A stretch of 58,469 nt of DNA, from positions 1-58,469 of the forward strand of contig JALSGS010000024.1 in the NCBI GenBank assembly GCA_026982695.1, given 5' to 3'. This DNA is from Saprospiraceae bacterium (GTDB taxonomy: Bacteria > Bacteroidota > Bacteroidia > Chitinophagales > Saprospiraceae). Position numbers and translations under genes: made by a program. The notes beneath the pieces were generated by a model. It was not told the origin of the DNA, did no database searches, and saw nothing but the letters and a program-made list of their open reading frames with translations. Each line of letters starts with the position of its first letter. The stretch's first letter is position 1. Below are positions 9,582 to 18,088 of the stretch, one piece after another.

Positions 9582-9840
9582 AGAAGAAAAGAAGACTTGT
9601 ATGCTGAGCGACATAAGCGATTGGCCAAATAGGTCAAAGCGTTAGCGCATCTTGCGCGCATTGCCATTTTGGAGGTTTTGGTCAATCAGAGCACCTGCTA
9701 TGGCGGGAAGATGACGGAATTTTGCCCTTGGTGCAAGCTACCATTTCGCAGCATCTTTTAGATGCTCAAACAAGCAGCTTTATCAAAGGGAGGAGCTTGC
9801 ACACATGTGTGCTACTGTCTCGTCTGGACGAAAAGTAGGT
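9582..9840 (+). pseudogene. arsR: arsR-type repressor, degraded
   Basis: No intact frame exists, but one frame reads ERHKRLAK-stop-VKALAHLARIAILEVL and VNQSTCYGGKMTE, which matches the ArsR/SmtB N-terminal helices and the ArsR metal-site Cys. After a frameshift near 9720 it continues LPLVQATISQHLL, the recognition helix. A second shift gives MLKQAAL and then a THVCYCL-like end. A TAG at 9630-9632 and at least two frameshifts make it non-functional. It lies about 100 bp ahead of the arsM remnant in the same direction, as in a typical ars operon. Identification rests on motif order recognised by eye. Confidence 0.7.
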
Positions 9841-9941
9841 AAAGGAAGATCTCAGAGTAATTGTTTTTTTAGGACAAATGCGGGCGTGCATTACTACTGT
9901 AAAAATAAGCCAATTAATTACTTGTGTAAACTTATATTGTT

Positions 9942-10757
9942 ATGAAAAACCCAAATGAAATTAAAAAAGCAATGCGCAAAGTTTATGCAGCCATCGCAAA
10001 GCAAAGCGACTCATCCCCGTTACACCGCTGTTGCGGCGATGTAGCTGCGATGTCTGCAGGCTTTTTCATATTTAACGACGATGGCTACAGCCATGTAGAA
10101 GGTTAGGTGCTGGAGGCCAATTTAGGGTTCAGCTGCGGGTTACCTACTGAGCTTGCACAAATAAAAAAGGGCGATACGGTAGTTGATCTGAGATGTGGTG
10201 TGGCAACGACTGTTTTGTAGCGCGGACGCTGACCGGCCCAGAAGGCCAAGCTATTGGCATAGAGATGACTGAAACAATGATTGAAAAGGATCGAGTCAAT
10301 GCTCGAAAATTGGGCATCTCGAATATCTGCTTTGCATAGGTGAAACCGAAAATATTCCTCTGGAAGATCACTTAGCTAGCTAATGTGATGATTAGCAACT
10401 GCGTGCGCAACTTGGTGCCTAACAAGTGCAAAGCTTTGGATGAAATATTTTGAATGTTAAAACCAGGGGGAGCATTTCAGCATTTCGGATGTGGCAATCG
10501 AAGGACAGCTACCCGAAACATATAGGAGGTGGCTGTCATGTACTCGGGCTGTGTGTCAGGCGTTGTGCAACAAGTGGATTATCTGCACCTGGTCGAATCT
10601 GCTGGTTTTGCGAGGTACACGCCCAAAGAAAAAAAGAGGTTCATCTATCGGACGAGTTTTTATCACAATATCCCTCTGCAGCACAAATGGCAGCGTGGAA
10701 ATAAAATCCAACGCGCACACTGTGCTTGGGCAAAAACCGCTAGATGCGCGCCTATAG
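9942..10757 (+). pseudogene. arsM: Arsenite S-adenosylmethyltransferase (arsM), degraded
   Basis: Starts with an intact MKNPNEIKKAMRKVYAAIAK and SPLHRCCGD segment, then a stop (TAG) after GYSHVEG. It resumes as VLEANLGFSCGLPTELAQIK and KKGDTVVDL; after a frameshift GVGNDCFVARTLTGPEG and IGIEMTETMIEKDRVNARKL follow. Later pieces in other frames are VMISNCVRNLVP, LKPGG, FSISDVAIEGQLPETYR, MYSGCVSGVVQQVDYLHLVE and KEVHLSDEFLSQYPSAAQ. The order and content are those of ArsM: SAM-binding GxG loop, SNCV(L/R)NLVP and the MYxGCVSG Cys motif. At least three stops and several frameshifts mean it is dead. Neighbouring genes are intact, so general sequencing error is unlikely. Confidence 0.85.
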
Positions 10758-10801
10758 CCGCTGAATGACACCATGATGGAGAAAAAACAGTTGTGGCACG
10801 C

Positions 10802-10809
10802 TACTTTTG
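10802..10809 (+). promoter_or_regulatory. Candidate -7 element (TACTTTTG)
   Basis: A perfect TAnnTTTG word 38 bp before the ATG of the cytochrome-b-like gene. No TTG sits at the usual distance upstream, so only the -7 half is supported. Confidence 0.3.
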
Positions 10810-10846
10810 ACATGCCTATTTTTTTTACCACCAAAATGCAAAACCC

Positions 10847-11287
10847 ATGATGAATGGATTACTACATGCACATTCTGGTTTGCGATGGATCGTACTGGTA
10901 CTACTCGTCATGCTGGTCGCCAAAGCCTGGCAGAAAGGCAAAGCGGACGTACCTTACACCGAGCAAGACCGCAAGCTCAATCTCTACACCCTGATCGCCA
11001 CACACTTGCAACTGCTGCTGGGGCTAGCGCTATACTTTATGTCGGACAAGGTCAACTTCGACACCAGCTCGTGGTCAGTAACTGTGACGCGTTTCTTTAC
11101 CGTAGAGCACAGCTTGATGATGCTCCTTGCCATTGCCCTTATCACCTTGGGCTACGTGAAGGCGAAAAAAGCCACCAGCGATACCGACAAATTTAGAACA
11201 GTATTTCGCTACAACGCCATCGCCTTGCTCCTCATCCTCATCGCCATTCCGTGGCCATTCCGCGGTTTTGGCAGTGGTTGGTTTTGA
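10847..11287 (+). CDS. Cytochrome-b-like four-helix membrane protein
   Basis: 146 residues (ATG 10847, or the adjacent ATG at 10850). Four hydrophobic helices are visible at about 12-28, 48-66, 86-104 and 122-138. Histidines sit at helix ends (LLHAHSGLRW, LIATHLQLLLG, FTVEHSLMMLL), a pattern consistent with haem b or quinone binding. Proteins of this size and pattern in Bacteroidota are usually annotated as cytochrome B; the biochemical role is not established from sequence. A 20-bp perfect hairpin follows 13 bp after the stop. The gene lies directly behind the dead arsM but is not part of a known ars operon. Confidence 0.7.
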   Translation: MMNGLLHAHSGLRWIVLVLLVMLVAKAWQKGKADVPYTEQDRKLNLYTLIATHLQLLLGLALYFMSDKVNFDTSSWSVTVTRFFTVEHSLMMLLAIALITLGYVKAKKATSDTDKFRTVFRYNAIALLLILIAIPWPFRGFGSGWF

Positions 11288-11299
11288 GCATGCTATTGC

Positions 11300-11343
11300 C
11301 AGCATACAAGCGGGCCCATAGGTATGGGCCCGCTTGTATGCTG
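11300..11343. terminator. 20-bp perfect stem-loop after the cytochrome-b-like gene
   Basis: Arms 11300-11319 and 11324-11343 are exact inverse complements (cagcatacaagcgggcccat), with loop AGGT. No T-run follows on either side, so it may be a strong mRNA 3' end or a bidirectional block rather than a classical intrinsic terminator. Confidence 0.6.
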
Positions 11344-11512
11344 AGTTGCCCTGAACAACCCCAGCTGCATCCATTTGGCCCTGACAAAGTGTAATGCCGA
11401 GTCGGCCGCAATACACGTCCAGTTGCCTGCAGGCGACGCGCTACATGATGTGGCAAAAACCTACTTATCGAGCCCTTTTGGAAAAAGGCCCAGTCGTGGC
11501 TCATGAGTTGCT

Positions 11513-11815
11513 TCATCCCCAGCGCAACAACACATAGCCAAAAATCAAAATGAGTAGTACCAAGGCTGAACCCAGCAGCACAGAAGTGCGCAAGTTGCGG
11601 TGGAAGTCCATGATCTCTCGGCGCAGGTGTGGATAGCGCGGCACTACTTCCTCTTCTAGCCGGCGCTGATTGAGCAGGAGGCGCCCCTCAAATGTGACGT
11701 GCTCGTCCATCAGTTTGCGGTAGGCACGCAACACGCGATAGCGAAACACCACATTGAGCACGACTAAGGCAAAGGTACACGCCATAATGGCGATGATCAA
11801 GCTTGTGGCAGTCAT
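11513..11815 (-). CDS. Small two-helix membrane protein of unknown function
   Basis: 100 residues from ATG 11815 (MTATSLIIAIMACTF). It has a hydrophobic helix at residues 3-22, a charged middle (RAYRKLMDEHVTFEGRLL) with heptad character, and a second helix at about 80-97 ending FGYVLLRWG. No family is recognised. It is divergent from the M14 peptidase gene, with 120 bp between starts. Confidence 0.6.
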   Translation of the reverse strand: MTATSLIIAIMACTFALVVLNVVFRYRVLRAYRKLMDEHVTFEGRLLLNQRRLEEEVVPRYPHLRREIMDFHRNLRTSVLLGSALVLLILIFGYVLLRWG

Positions 11816-11935
11816 GGCGCAAAAATAGCACAGCTGCGCCATTTGATGCCAAAGATAAGAGTTGCTCGAGAACTACCTTTGCCAGAAAGCATTTTTATCT
11901 TAGCCAACAACGCCTGTATCTCTAATTCCCCAACT

Positions 11936-14503
11936 ATGAAGTTTCGCCGTCTTATTCTATGGTGCTGCCTGTGCTGGCTGACCTCCATTTCTGCACAAGA
12001 GCAATACTATTTTCCCGACGCCTCCACACTTGATCCTTCCATACCCGCACCGCGCGCCTTTCTCGGCTATCCGGTGGGCGAGTGGCATACGCGCTACGAC
12101 CGCTTGGTAGCTTATTTGGAAATATTGGCAGCAGCTGCCCCCGACCGCACAAGGATATACCACATGGGCTACACCTACGAACAGCGGCCACAAGTAGCGA
12201 TCGTACTCAGCAGCTCCCAAAATATGGCACATCTCGACCAAATACGGCAAGCCCATCTGGCCTTGGCCGACCCCTCCCAACCCATGCCCCCACTCGACGC
12301 GCTGCCCGCAGTGGTGTGGCTCGGCTATGGCGTGCACGGCAACGAAGCCTCGAGTGCGGAAGCAGCCATGCTTACAGCTTACTATCTGTTGGCAGCTCCA
12401 CAAGCCGCAGCCTGGCTCAACCAAGCCGTCGTGATCATCGATCCGTGCTACAACCCCGACGGGCGCGATCGCCACACTTGGTGGGTCAACATGCATAAGG
12501 GCAGCCCCCCCGTCGCCGACCCACTCGACCGAGAGCACAATGAGGCATGGCCACGCGGCCGTACCAACCACTATTGGTTCGACCTGAACCGCGACTGGCT
12601 GCCTGCCACGCAAGTAGAGAGCCGCAACCGACTGGCCTTCTACCACCAGTGGCTGCCCAATGTGGCCACCGACTACCACGAGATGGGCACTCATGCCACT
12701 TACTTCTTCGAACCCACTAAACCGATTGGCTCTGAGAACCCGCTCGTGCCACGTGTCAATTACGAAGAGCTCAACAACTTGTTTGCCAACTACTTTCAAG
12801 CAGCACTCGACACGCTAGGCGCGCTGTACTACACGCGCGAATCGTTCGACAACTCCTACCCAGGCTACGGATCTACCTATCCGGATCTGCAAGGGGGGCT
12901 GGGCCTGCTGTTCGAGCAGGCCCGCTCGGGTGGGCACGTACAAGCCACTTCTACCGAGCCACTCACTTTCCGCTTCACCATTCGCAATCAGCTACGCACG
13001 AGTTTAGCCACTGTACGTGCAGCTGTGGACAATCGCATCCTGCTGCTGCGCTACAAACGCTGGTTCTTTGAAGAAGCACGCAAACAGGGGCACGCGGCAA
13101 ATTTTGCTGGTTGGATATTTACAGCGCCACACGACCCCACCCGGCTGCGCGCTTTCCTCGAGTTGCTACATCTACACCACATCGAGGCCTGGCAACTACA
13201 AAAAGACCTAAAGAAAGAAGGCCATACTTTTAAGGCTGGAGCAAGCTGGTTCGTACCTGCCAAGCAGCCCCAGTACTTGTTGGCTGCCAACATCTTTGAG
13301 CCGCGCACCAACAAGGCTATTCCCGATAGCGTGTTCTACGACGCCTCAGCCTGGGCCATCGCCCTGGCGTGGAACCTCCAAATCGCACGCCTCAAACGCA
13401 AGCCCCAAACAGGAGCTGCACTCGACACAGCAGCTTTCGCCAAACCCCGCCCACTCGTACCTGCTGCTACCTATGCCTACTTAGTCGATTGGCGCGACCA
13501 GGGCAGTGCCGCACTGCTGTGGTTTTTGCTCGACAAAGGCGTACATGTAAAGACGGCGTTCAAACGATTTACTGCTCAAACACATGTAGGCCCCAAAGCG
13601 CTGACTCATGGCAGTCTGCTCATCGCTGTACACGACCAAGCCTACACCCCCGACAGTCTGCACGAGTTGGTCAGCCAAGCAGCCCAACTAGCAGGTGTAC
13701 CCGTATATGCCACCTACACGGGACGCAGCCTCAGCGGCATCGATCTGGGCAGCCGCAACTTCCGCACCGTCGAGCGGCCACATCCACTCATGGTAGTGGG
13801 CGAAGGCGTGTCGGCCTATGAAGCGGGCGAAGTGTGGCATCTGCTCGATGCGCACGTCCATATGCCCATCACCAAGGTCGATGTCAAAGACTGGCCACGC
13901 GTCAACCTCTGGGACTACAACACATTGGTGCTCGTCAGTGGCCGTTACGATTTTTCCAAAAAGGAAAAGAAAGCCATTGCCCAGTGGCTTGCCGCAGGCC
14001 ATACGCTCATTGCCATCCGTGGCGGTGCAGCCTGGGCCATGCAACACGACTTGGTAAGCGACACGCTATCGACACCACCCAAAGACACGGGACAGGCGCA
14101 CCGATACGACTTTGAACAAGCTCCCCAAATCTTGGGGGCTCAACGCATAGGTGGTGTCGTGTTCGAAGCCGATGTCGACGTGACGCATCCTATCGGCTTC
14201 GGCTTTGCTCAACGCAAGCTCTATGTATGGCGCAACCACAACTACATCCTTCCGCCCTCGAAGAATCCTTTTTCCACCGTCGTACAGCTCGCTGCCGGCA
14301 AACCTCAAGTGGATGGCTTTGTGCACCCCAAGCAGCTAGCTCAAATACAGGGAAGTGCCTCAGTGGTGGTCAGCTCCGTGGGGCAAGGGCGCGTGATTTT
14401 ACTGTTGGACAACCCCAACTTTCGCGGCTTCTGGCATGGCACCAATCGGCTGTTGCTCAATAGCCTTTTCTTCGGCAGCCTCATTCACGTGCCAAGCCCA
14501 TAA
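11936..14503 (+). CDS. Secreted M14-family zinc carboxypeptidase
   Basis: 855 residues from ATG 11936, chosen because it opens a clear signal peptide (MKFRRLILWCCLCWL, cleavage near SAQ). The M14 domain is N-terminal. HGNEASS near residue 134 supplies the HxxE zinc ligands, YNPDGRDR is the substrate-binding region, DYHEMGTH near residue 247 holds the third zinc His, and LLFEQA near residue 327 carries the catalytic Glu. About 450 further residues follow, including a class-I-amidotransferase-like region (LVLVSGRYDF, AIRGGAAWAM). Such long M14 proteins are common in Bacteroidota and are taken to be exported peptidases. The gene stands alone ahead of the arginase-family gene. Confidence 0.9.
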   Translation: MKFRRLILWCCLCWLTSISAQEQYYFPDASTLDPSIPAPRAFLGYPVGEWHTRYDRLVAYLEILAAAAPDRTRIYHMGYTYEQRPQVAIVLSSSQNMAHLDQIRQAHLALADPSQPMPPLDALPAVVWLGYGVHGNEASSAEAAMLTAYYLLAAPQAAAWLNQAVVIIDPCYNPDGRDRHTWWVNMHKGSPPVADPLDREHNEAWPRGRTNHYWFDLNRDWLPATQVESRNRLAFYHQWLPNVATDYHEMGTHATYFFEPTKPIGSENPLVPRVNYEELNNLFANYFQAALDTLGALYYTRESFDNSYPGYGSTYPDLQGGLGLLFEQARSGGHVQATSTEPLTFRFTIRNQLRTSLATVRAAVDNRILLLRYKRWFFEEARKQGHAANFAGWIFTAPHDPTRLRAFLELLHLHHIEAWQLQKDLKKEGHTFKAGASWFVPAKQPQYLLAANIFEPRTNKAIPDSVFYDASAWAIALAWNLQIARLKRKPQTGAALDTAAFAKPRPLVPAATYAYLVDWRDQGSAALLWFLLDKGVHVKTAFKRFTAQTHVGPKALTHGSLLIAVHDQAYTPDSLHELVSQAAQLAGVPVYATYTGRSLSGIDLGSRNFRTVERPHPLMVVGEGVSAYEAGEVWHLLDAHVHMPITKVDVKDWPRVNLWDYNTLVLVSGRYDFSKKEKKAIAQWLAAGHTLIAIRGGAAWAMQHDLVSDTLSTPPKDTGQAHRYDFEQAPQILGAQRIGGVVFEADVDVTHPIGFGFAQRKLYVWRNHNYILPPSKNPFSTVVQLAAGKPQVDGFVHPKQLAQIQGSASVVVSSVGQGRVILLLDNPNFRGFWHGTNRLLLNSLFFGSLIHVPSP

Positions 14504-14580
14504 AATAAGCATGTATTTGCTGCGGCAAATTCGTTCCTTTGCACGGCCATCCAATCTGTTCGCTACACCAAACACACCTA

Positions 14581-15648
14581 ATGAACAGAGAAGAAAAACT
14601 GCGCGCCTTTGATCCCAACGGTGTAGGCATCCGCAATGGCAACTTCATTGGCTTGCCCTTCGACGAAGAGGAGTCACTGATCGTTTTCCAACCCGTGCCT
14701 TGGGATGTGACCGTGTCTTATGGTGGTGGTACGGCCACTGGCCCGGCCAATATTTTACAAGCTTCCACCCAGCTCGATCTCTATCATCCTGTCTTGCCCG
14801 ACGCCTGGAAGCTCGGCTTTTTCTTTCGCCAGCCCAACGACGAATGGCTGGCCACCGCCCAAGCCTTACGTGCCGAAGCCGAACGCTATATTGACTTTCT
14901 GGAACAAGGGGGCACACCCGATGCCAATGCTGAGATGCACGCCATACGAAACCGCATCGAAACGGCCTCGGCACAACTGAACGCTTGGGTCGAAGCGCGC
15001 ACATCTGAGCTACTGGATGCCGGCAAAATCGTGGGGCTGGTAGGCGGCGAGCATTCGGTGCCCCTGGGTTATCTGCAGGCCCTGGCTAAGCGCCACCCTG
15101 CATTCGGCATCCTGCAGATCGACGCCCACATGGATCTGCGCCAGGCCTACGAAGGGTTTACCTATTCGCATGCCTCGATTTTCTACAATGCCCTCCAGCT
15201 GCCACAAATAGAAAAATTGGTACAGGTAGGCATCCGCGACTACTGTGAGGCCGAAGTAGCCTTGGTCAAGCGCAGCAATGGCCGCATCCGCGTCTTCTAC
15301 GATCGAGACCTACAATACGCGGCCATGCGTGGACTCGACTTTGCACAAGCCGCCAAAGAAATCGTGGCTGAGCTACCGCAAAAGGTATACATCAGCTTCG
15401 ACATCGATGGGCTTGATCCTGCGCTCTGCCCTCATACGGGCACGCCTGTACCCTCTGGCCTATCATTTGCGCAAGCTACTTTTCTCATCGAAGAGGTCGT
15501 GCGATCGGGACGCACTATCATCGGCTTCGACCTTTGTGAAACGGCTGGCCTACCTCACGAATGGGATGGCAACGTAGGGGCTCGCATCCTCTTCCATCTG
15601 GCCGTTATGGCAGCTGTGTCGAGATATGCCCAAAGCTCGAACTCATAG
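14581..15648 (+). CDS. Arginase/agmatinase-family hydrolase (formimidoylglutamase-like)
   Basis: 355 residues from ATG 14581, giving a start MNREEKLRAFDPN; an ATG 42 bp upstream is less likely. It has all the binuclear-manganese motifs of the ureohydrolase fold: GGEHS (about residue 155), DAHMDLR (about 181) and SFDIDGLDP (about 275). PVPWDVTVSYGGGTATGP near residue 45 is typical of the subfamily. Substrate could be formimidoylglutamate, agmatine or guanidinobutyrate; no hut or polyamine genes are nearby to decide. It converges with the sulfotransferase gene. Confidence 0.88.
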   Translation: MNREEKLRAFDPNGVGIRNGNFIGLPFDEEESLIVFQPVPWDVTVSYGGGTATGPANILQASTQLDLYHPVLPDAWKLGFFFRQPNDEWLATAQALRAEAERYIDFLEQGGTPDANAEMHAIRNRIETASAQLNAWVEARTSELLDAGKIVGLVGGEHSVPLGYLQALAKRHPAFGILQIDAHMDLRQAYEGFTYSHASIFYNALQLPQIEKLVQVGIRDYCEAEVALVKRSNGRIRVFYDRDLQYAAMRGLDFAQAAKEIVAELPQKVYISFDIDGLDPALCPHTGTPVPSGLSFAQATFLIEEVVRSGRTIIGFDLCETAGLPHEWDGNVGARILFHLAVMAAVSRYAQSSNS

Positions 15649-15753
15649 TACCGAGGGCTGCGGCAGCGCGAAACCTTAAGCTGACAAAACGCACGGCATG
15701 CACACACAATGTGCTGCGAAACGAGGCAGTAAAAAAATTCAAGTAACACTACG

Positions 15754-16746
15754 TCACTTCCACGCCACGGGATAACACCAACCAGTCGGATAACAGCGCA
15801 ACACACGCTGCACTCGATCGCGTTGTAGCGTGCGTTGCAACAACTGCCACAGCTTGCGATCGGCAGGCGGCAGGGGGGGCAGCGCGTACCGAAGCTGCGC
15901 AGCTATAGACGGGATATCGCCCCAGATGATGCCCCACTTTTTTGCGAAAGCTGGCCCAATGTGCAGATATGCCACCGCTTGCATGACCAATGCTTGCTCG
16001 ATTTGCGACAATTGCTGAAAGCGCCCTACACTGCCACGACGTACTACACCCGATGCATCATGCTGCCAACCAGCCAACCTAACGCCTTGCCCCTCGGGTT
16101 CCAGCATCAAGGGTAAGTAGGGAATACCCAAAGCCGTACACAAACCATCAAGCGTCAACTCGGGGTTGTGTACCAGATCTTCATAGCGCAAGGTGAACTG
16201 CCAATGCTGTGTATGGGTACGCATAGCCAATGCGGTATTGACCAAATAAGCTGCCGTGGCATAAGCTACCTCGTATCCTCGCCCCATCAACGAAGCGATG
16301 GTATCGAGCGGATGCCGCGTAGTGTGAATGACTCGGCTATTGGGGAAGTGTGCGTGAAAAAGCGCAAAACACATCGCATTAGATGGCGTTTTTTCCACCC
16401 AAATGGTAGCGCCTTTTCGCTCCATCGCCTTTGCAAAAAAAGCCTTGGCAAAAGTAGATAGCGAATGCGCTCGGTCGAGCTGCTGGCGAAGTGCTTGGCG
16501 CAACCACCCATACTCGGGCAATAGCAAACGCGCACCGTTGAAGCGGAACCACCCCTCCGATTTGAGCCCTCTGCACAGGCATCTGCGCACCAAACACCAC
16601 TTAAAGCGCGACCAATGATCGTACAGCTTGGGGTGAATGAACAAATAGGTCTCTGGCCCCGCAAAAAGTGCAGGATGCCGATCTAGCATGCGTACCAAAA
16701 GCGAGCTGCCCGTGCTAGGCGCACCACCTATCAAAATTTGCTTCAT
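15754..16746 (-). CDS. Sulfotransferase-family protein
   Basis: 330 residues. The PAPS-binding 5'-phosphosulfate loop is at the N-terminus (IGGAPSTGSSLLVRML). The 3'-phosphate-binding segment is VIHTTRHPLDTIAS near residue 140, and RYEDLVHNPE near residue 190 is the usual third motif. It probably transfers sulfate to a carbohydrate or lipid acceptor. It is last in an operon after the AsnB-like and flippase genes, with 13 bp to the flippase stop, which suggests decoration of an exported glycan. No PAPS synthesis genes are in the window. Confidence 0.85.
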   Translation of the reverse strand: MKQILIGGAPSTGSSLLVRMLDRHPALFAGPETYLFIHPKLYDHWSRFKWCLVRRCLCRGLKSEGWFRFNGARLLLPEYGWLRQALRQQLDRAHSLSTFAKAFFAKAMERKGATIWVEKTPSNAMCFALFHAHFPNSRVIHTTRHPLDTIASLMGRGYEVAYATAAYLVNTALAMRTHTQHWQFTLRYEDLVHNPELTLDGLCTALGIPYLPLMLEPEGQGVRLAGWQHDASGVVRRGSVGRFQQLSQIEQALVMQAVAYLHIGPAFAKKWGIIWGDIPSIAAQLRYALPPLPPADRKLWQLLQRTLQRDRVQRVLRCYPTGWCYPVAWK

Positions 16747-16759
16747 CTCATCAGCTTTC

Positions 16760-18088
16760 TCAATACGCTACGCTCAGTGTAGCCAACCAAGACAACCACA
16801 ACAGCCCATGCCACACCAACCACACTTTCCACGGCCAATACCTGTGAGGGGCTATGCCCAAACGCCACCACGCCCACCCCATCAGCAATGCCTTGTTGCA
16901 CAAATAAGCTACTACCGATGCCATCGCGATACCGATCACGCCCCAATAATGGAGCCACCACAAGCTAAGCGCGACATTGAGCACTGTTTCACATAACGCA
17001 CTGTACACCAACACCTTGTTGTGCCCCATACCGATAAGCACTACCTGAGGCAATAACACGCGGCTACCTACCAACAGCAAATACACGTTGAACACCTGTG
17101 CTGAATAGACAAAAGATTCGCTATACACTACGCGAAATGCCCATGGCGACAGCCACATCAGCACGATGCTCAAGGGAAACAACAGATGCGATAGACGCGC
17201 AATACGCCGCTTCAATACTTCTAGCACTGCATCACCATGCATGGCAACCAGCGGGATAGAACCCGTCACCATAGCTCCTACCAATAACAAGGACAAAGGC
17301 AGCTCACGCGCTCCATACCGATAGATAGCAAACCACGCTTCTTCAAAATGACTGCCTACAATGAGCCCATCGATGTAATCGACGCTTTGCCCCACCAACA
17401 CATGGGCCATCAGTGGAGCTGCCGCTGCCAAATAAACCTTCACACCGCCCCACCACGGCCGCCAACCCCGTGATAGGAACACTAAACGAACTGCCCACAG
17501 CATTTTGGCCAAAGCCAAAATGCCTAATGCTGCAAACACCCACTGAAAAGGCTGCTTGCAAAGTACGGGCACGCCCACAGCCAACCATTGCCCTAAGCCA
17601 CTCAGTGCGCCAAAGACCAACAGCTCGCCATAGCGCTTGTGCAACAGGTACCATGCTTGCACCAACCACGAAGGCGTATGCCACCACATAAAAGCCGCCA
17701 ACCACCCCATGGCCGGCAGCTGTTCGAAGCGGCTAAGTAGAGGGACCATGTGATCTCCGTACCACCACCACACACTCCCCACCGCCAATCCAAAAACCAG
17801 CCAAAGGCCAAACACAGCTTGAAAAAATGGCACCTGCCGGTGTTTCGACAACCTGGGGAAACGCTGCAACACCGCATTTTGCCCGCCAATAATCCAGTAA
17901 AAAGTAAACAAATTGGCAAAAAACAGCCAGCCTTCGTACAGCGCGATCTGAGCTGGTGGCAGCCCACTCTTAGCCAATACCACACCGATCAACAGAGTCG
18001 TGGCAAAGCGCATGAGATTGAAGTACTGCAAGCTGCGCACGCCATCCAGGTGCTTCAAACAGTGCAGATATGTACGCAAGTCGTTCAA
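16760..18088 (-). CDS. Polysaccharide flippase-like membrane protein (MOP superfamily)
   Basis: 442 residues with about twelve hydrophobic helices, in the pattern of Wzx/O-antigen exporters (RFATTLLIGVVLAKSGLP, IIGGQNAVLQRFPRLS, GQSVDYIDGLIVG). The start appears to be a TTG overlapping the upstream stop codon as TTGA, since the first internal ATG (residue 27) would cut into the first helix. Tight coupling with the AsnB-like gene upstream and the sulfotransferase downstream supports a lipid-linked glycan export role. Sequence alone does not give the substrate. Confidence 0.8.
   Translation of the reverse strand: MNDLRTYLHCLKHLDGVRSLQYFNLMRFATTLLIGVVLAKSGLPPAQIALYEGWLFFANLFTFYWIIGGQNAVLQRFPRLSKHRQVPFFQAVFGLWLVFGLAVGSVWWWYGDHMVPLLSRFEQLPAMGWLAAFMWWHTPSWLVQAWYLLHKRYGELLVFGALSGLGQWLAVGVPVLCKQPFQWVFAALGILALAKMLWAVRLVFLSRGWRPWWGGVKVYLAAAAPLMAHVLVGQSVDYIDGLIVGSHFEEAWFAIYRYGARELPLSLLLVGAMVTGSIPLVAMHGDAVLEVLKRRIARLSHLLFPLSIVLMWLSPWAFRVVYSESFVYSAQVFNVYLLLVGSRVLLPQVVLIGMGHNKVLVYSALCETVLNVALSLWWLHYWGVIGIAMASVVAYLCNKALLMGWAWWRLGIAPHRYWPWKVWLVWHGLLWLSWLATLSVAY

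Noticed and set aside
11957-12799. 280-codon open frame on the minus strand inside the M14 peptidase gene
   Set aside because: Antisense to the zinc-site coding region; composition is that of a mirror frame.
14517-14541. TTG...TTCCTTTG as a promoter for the arginase-family gene
   Set aside because: The spacer is only 14 bp, shorter than the usual 17-23.
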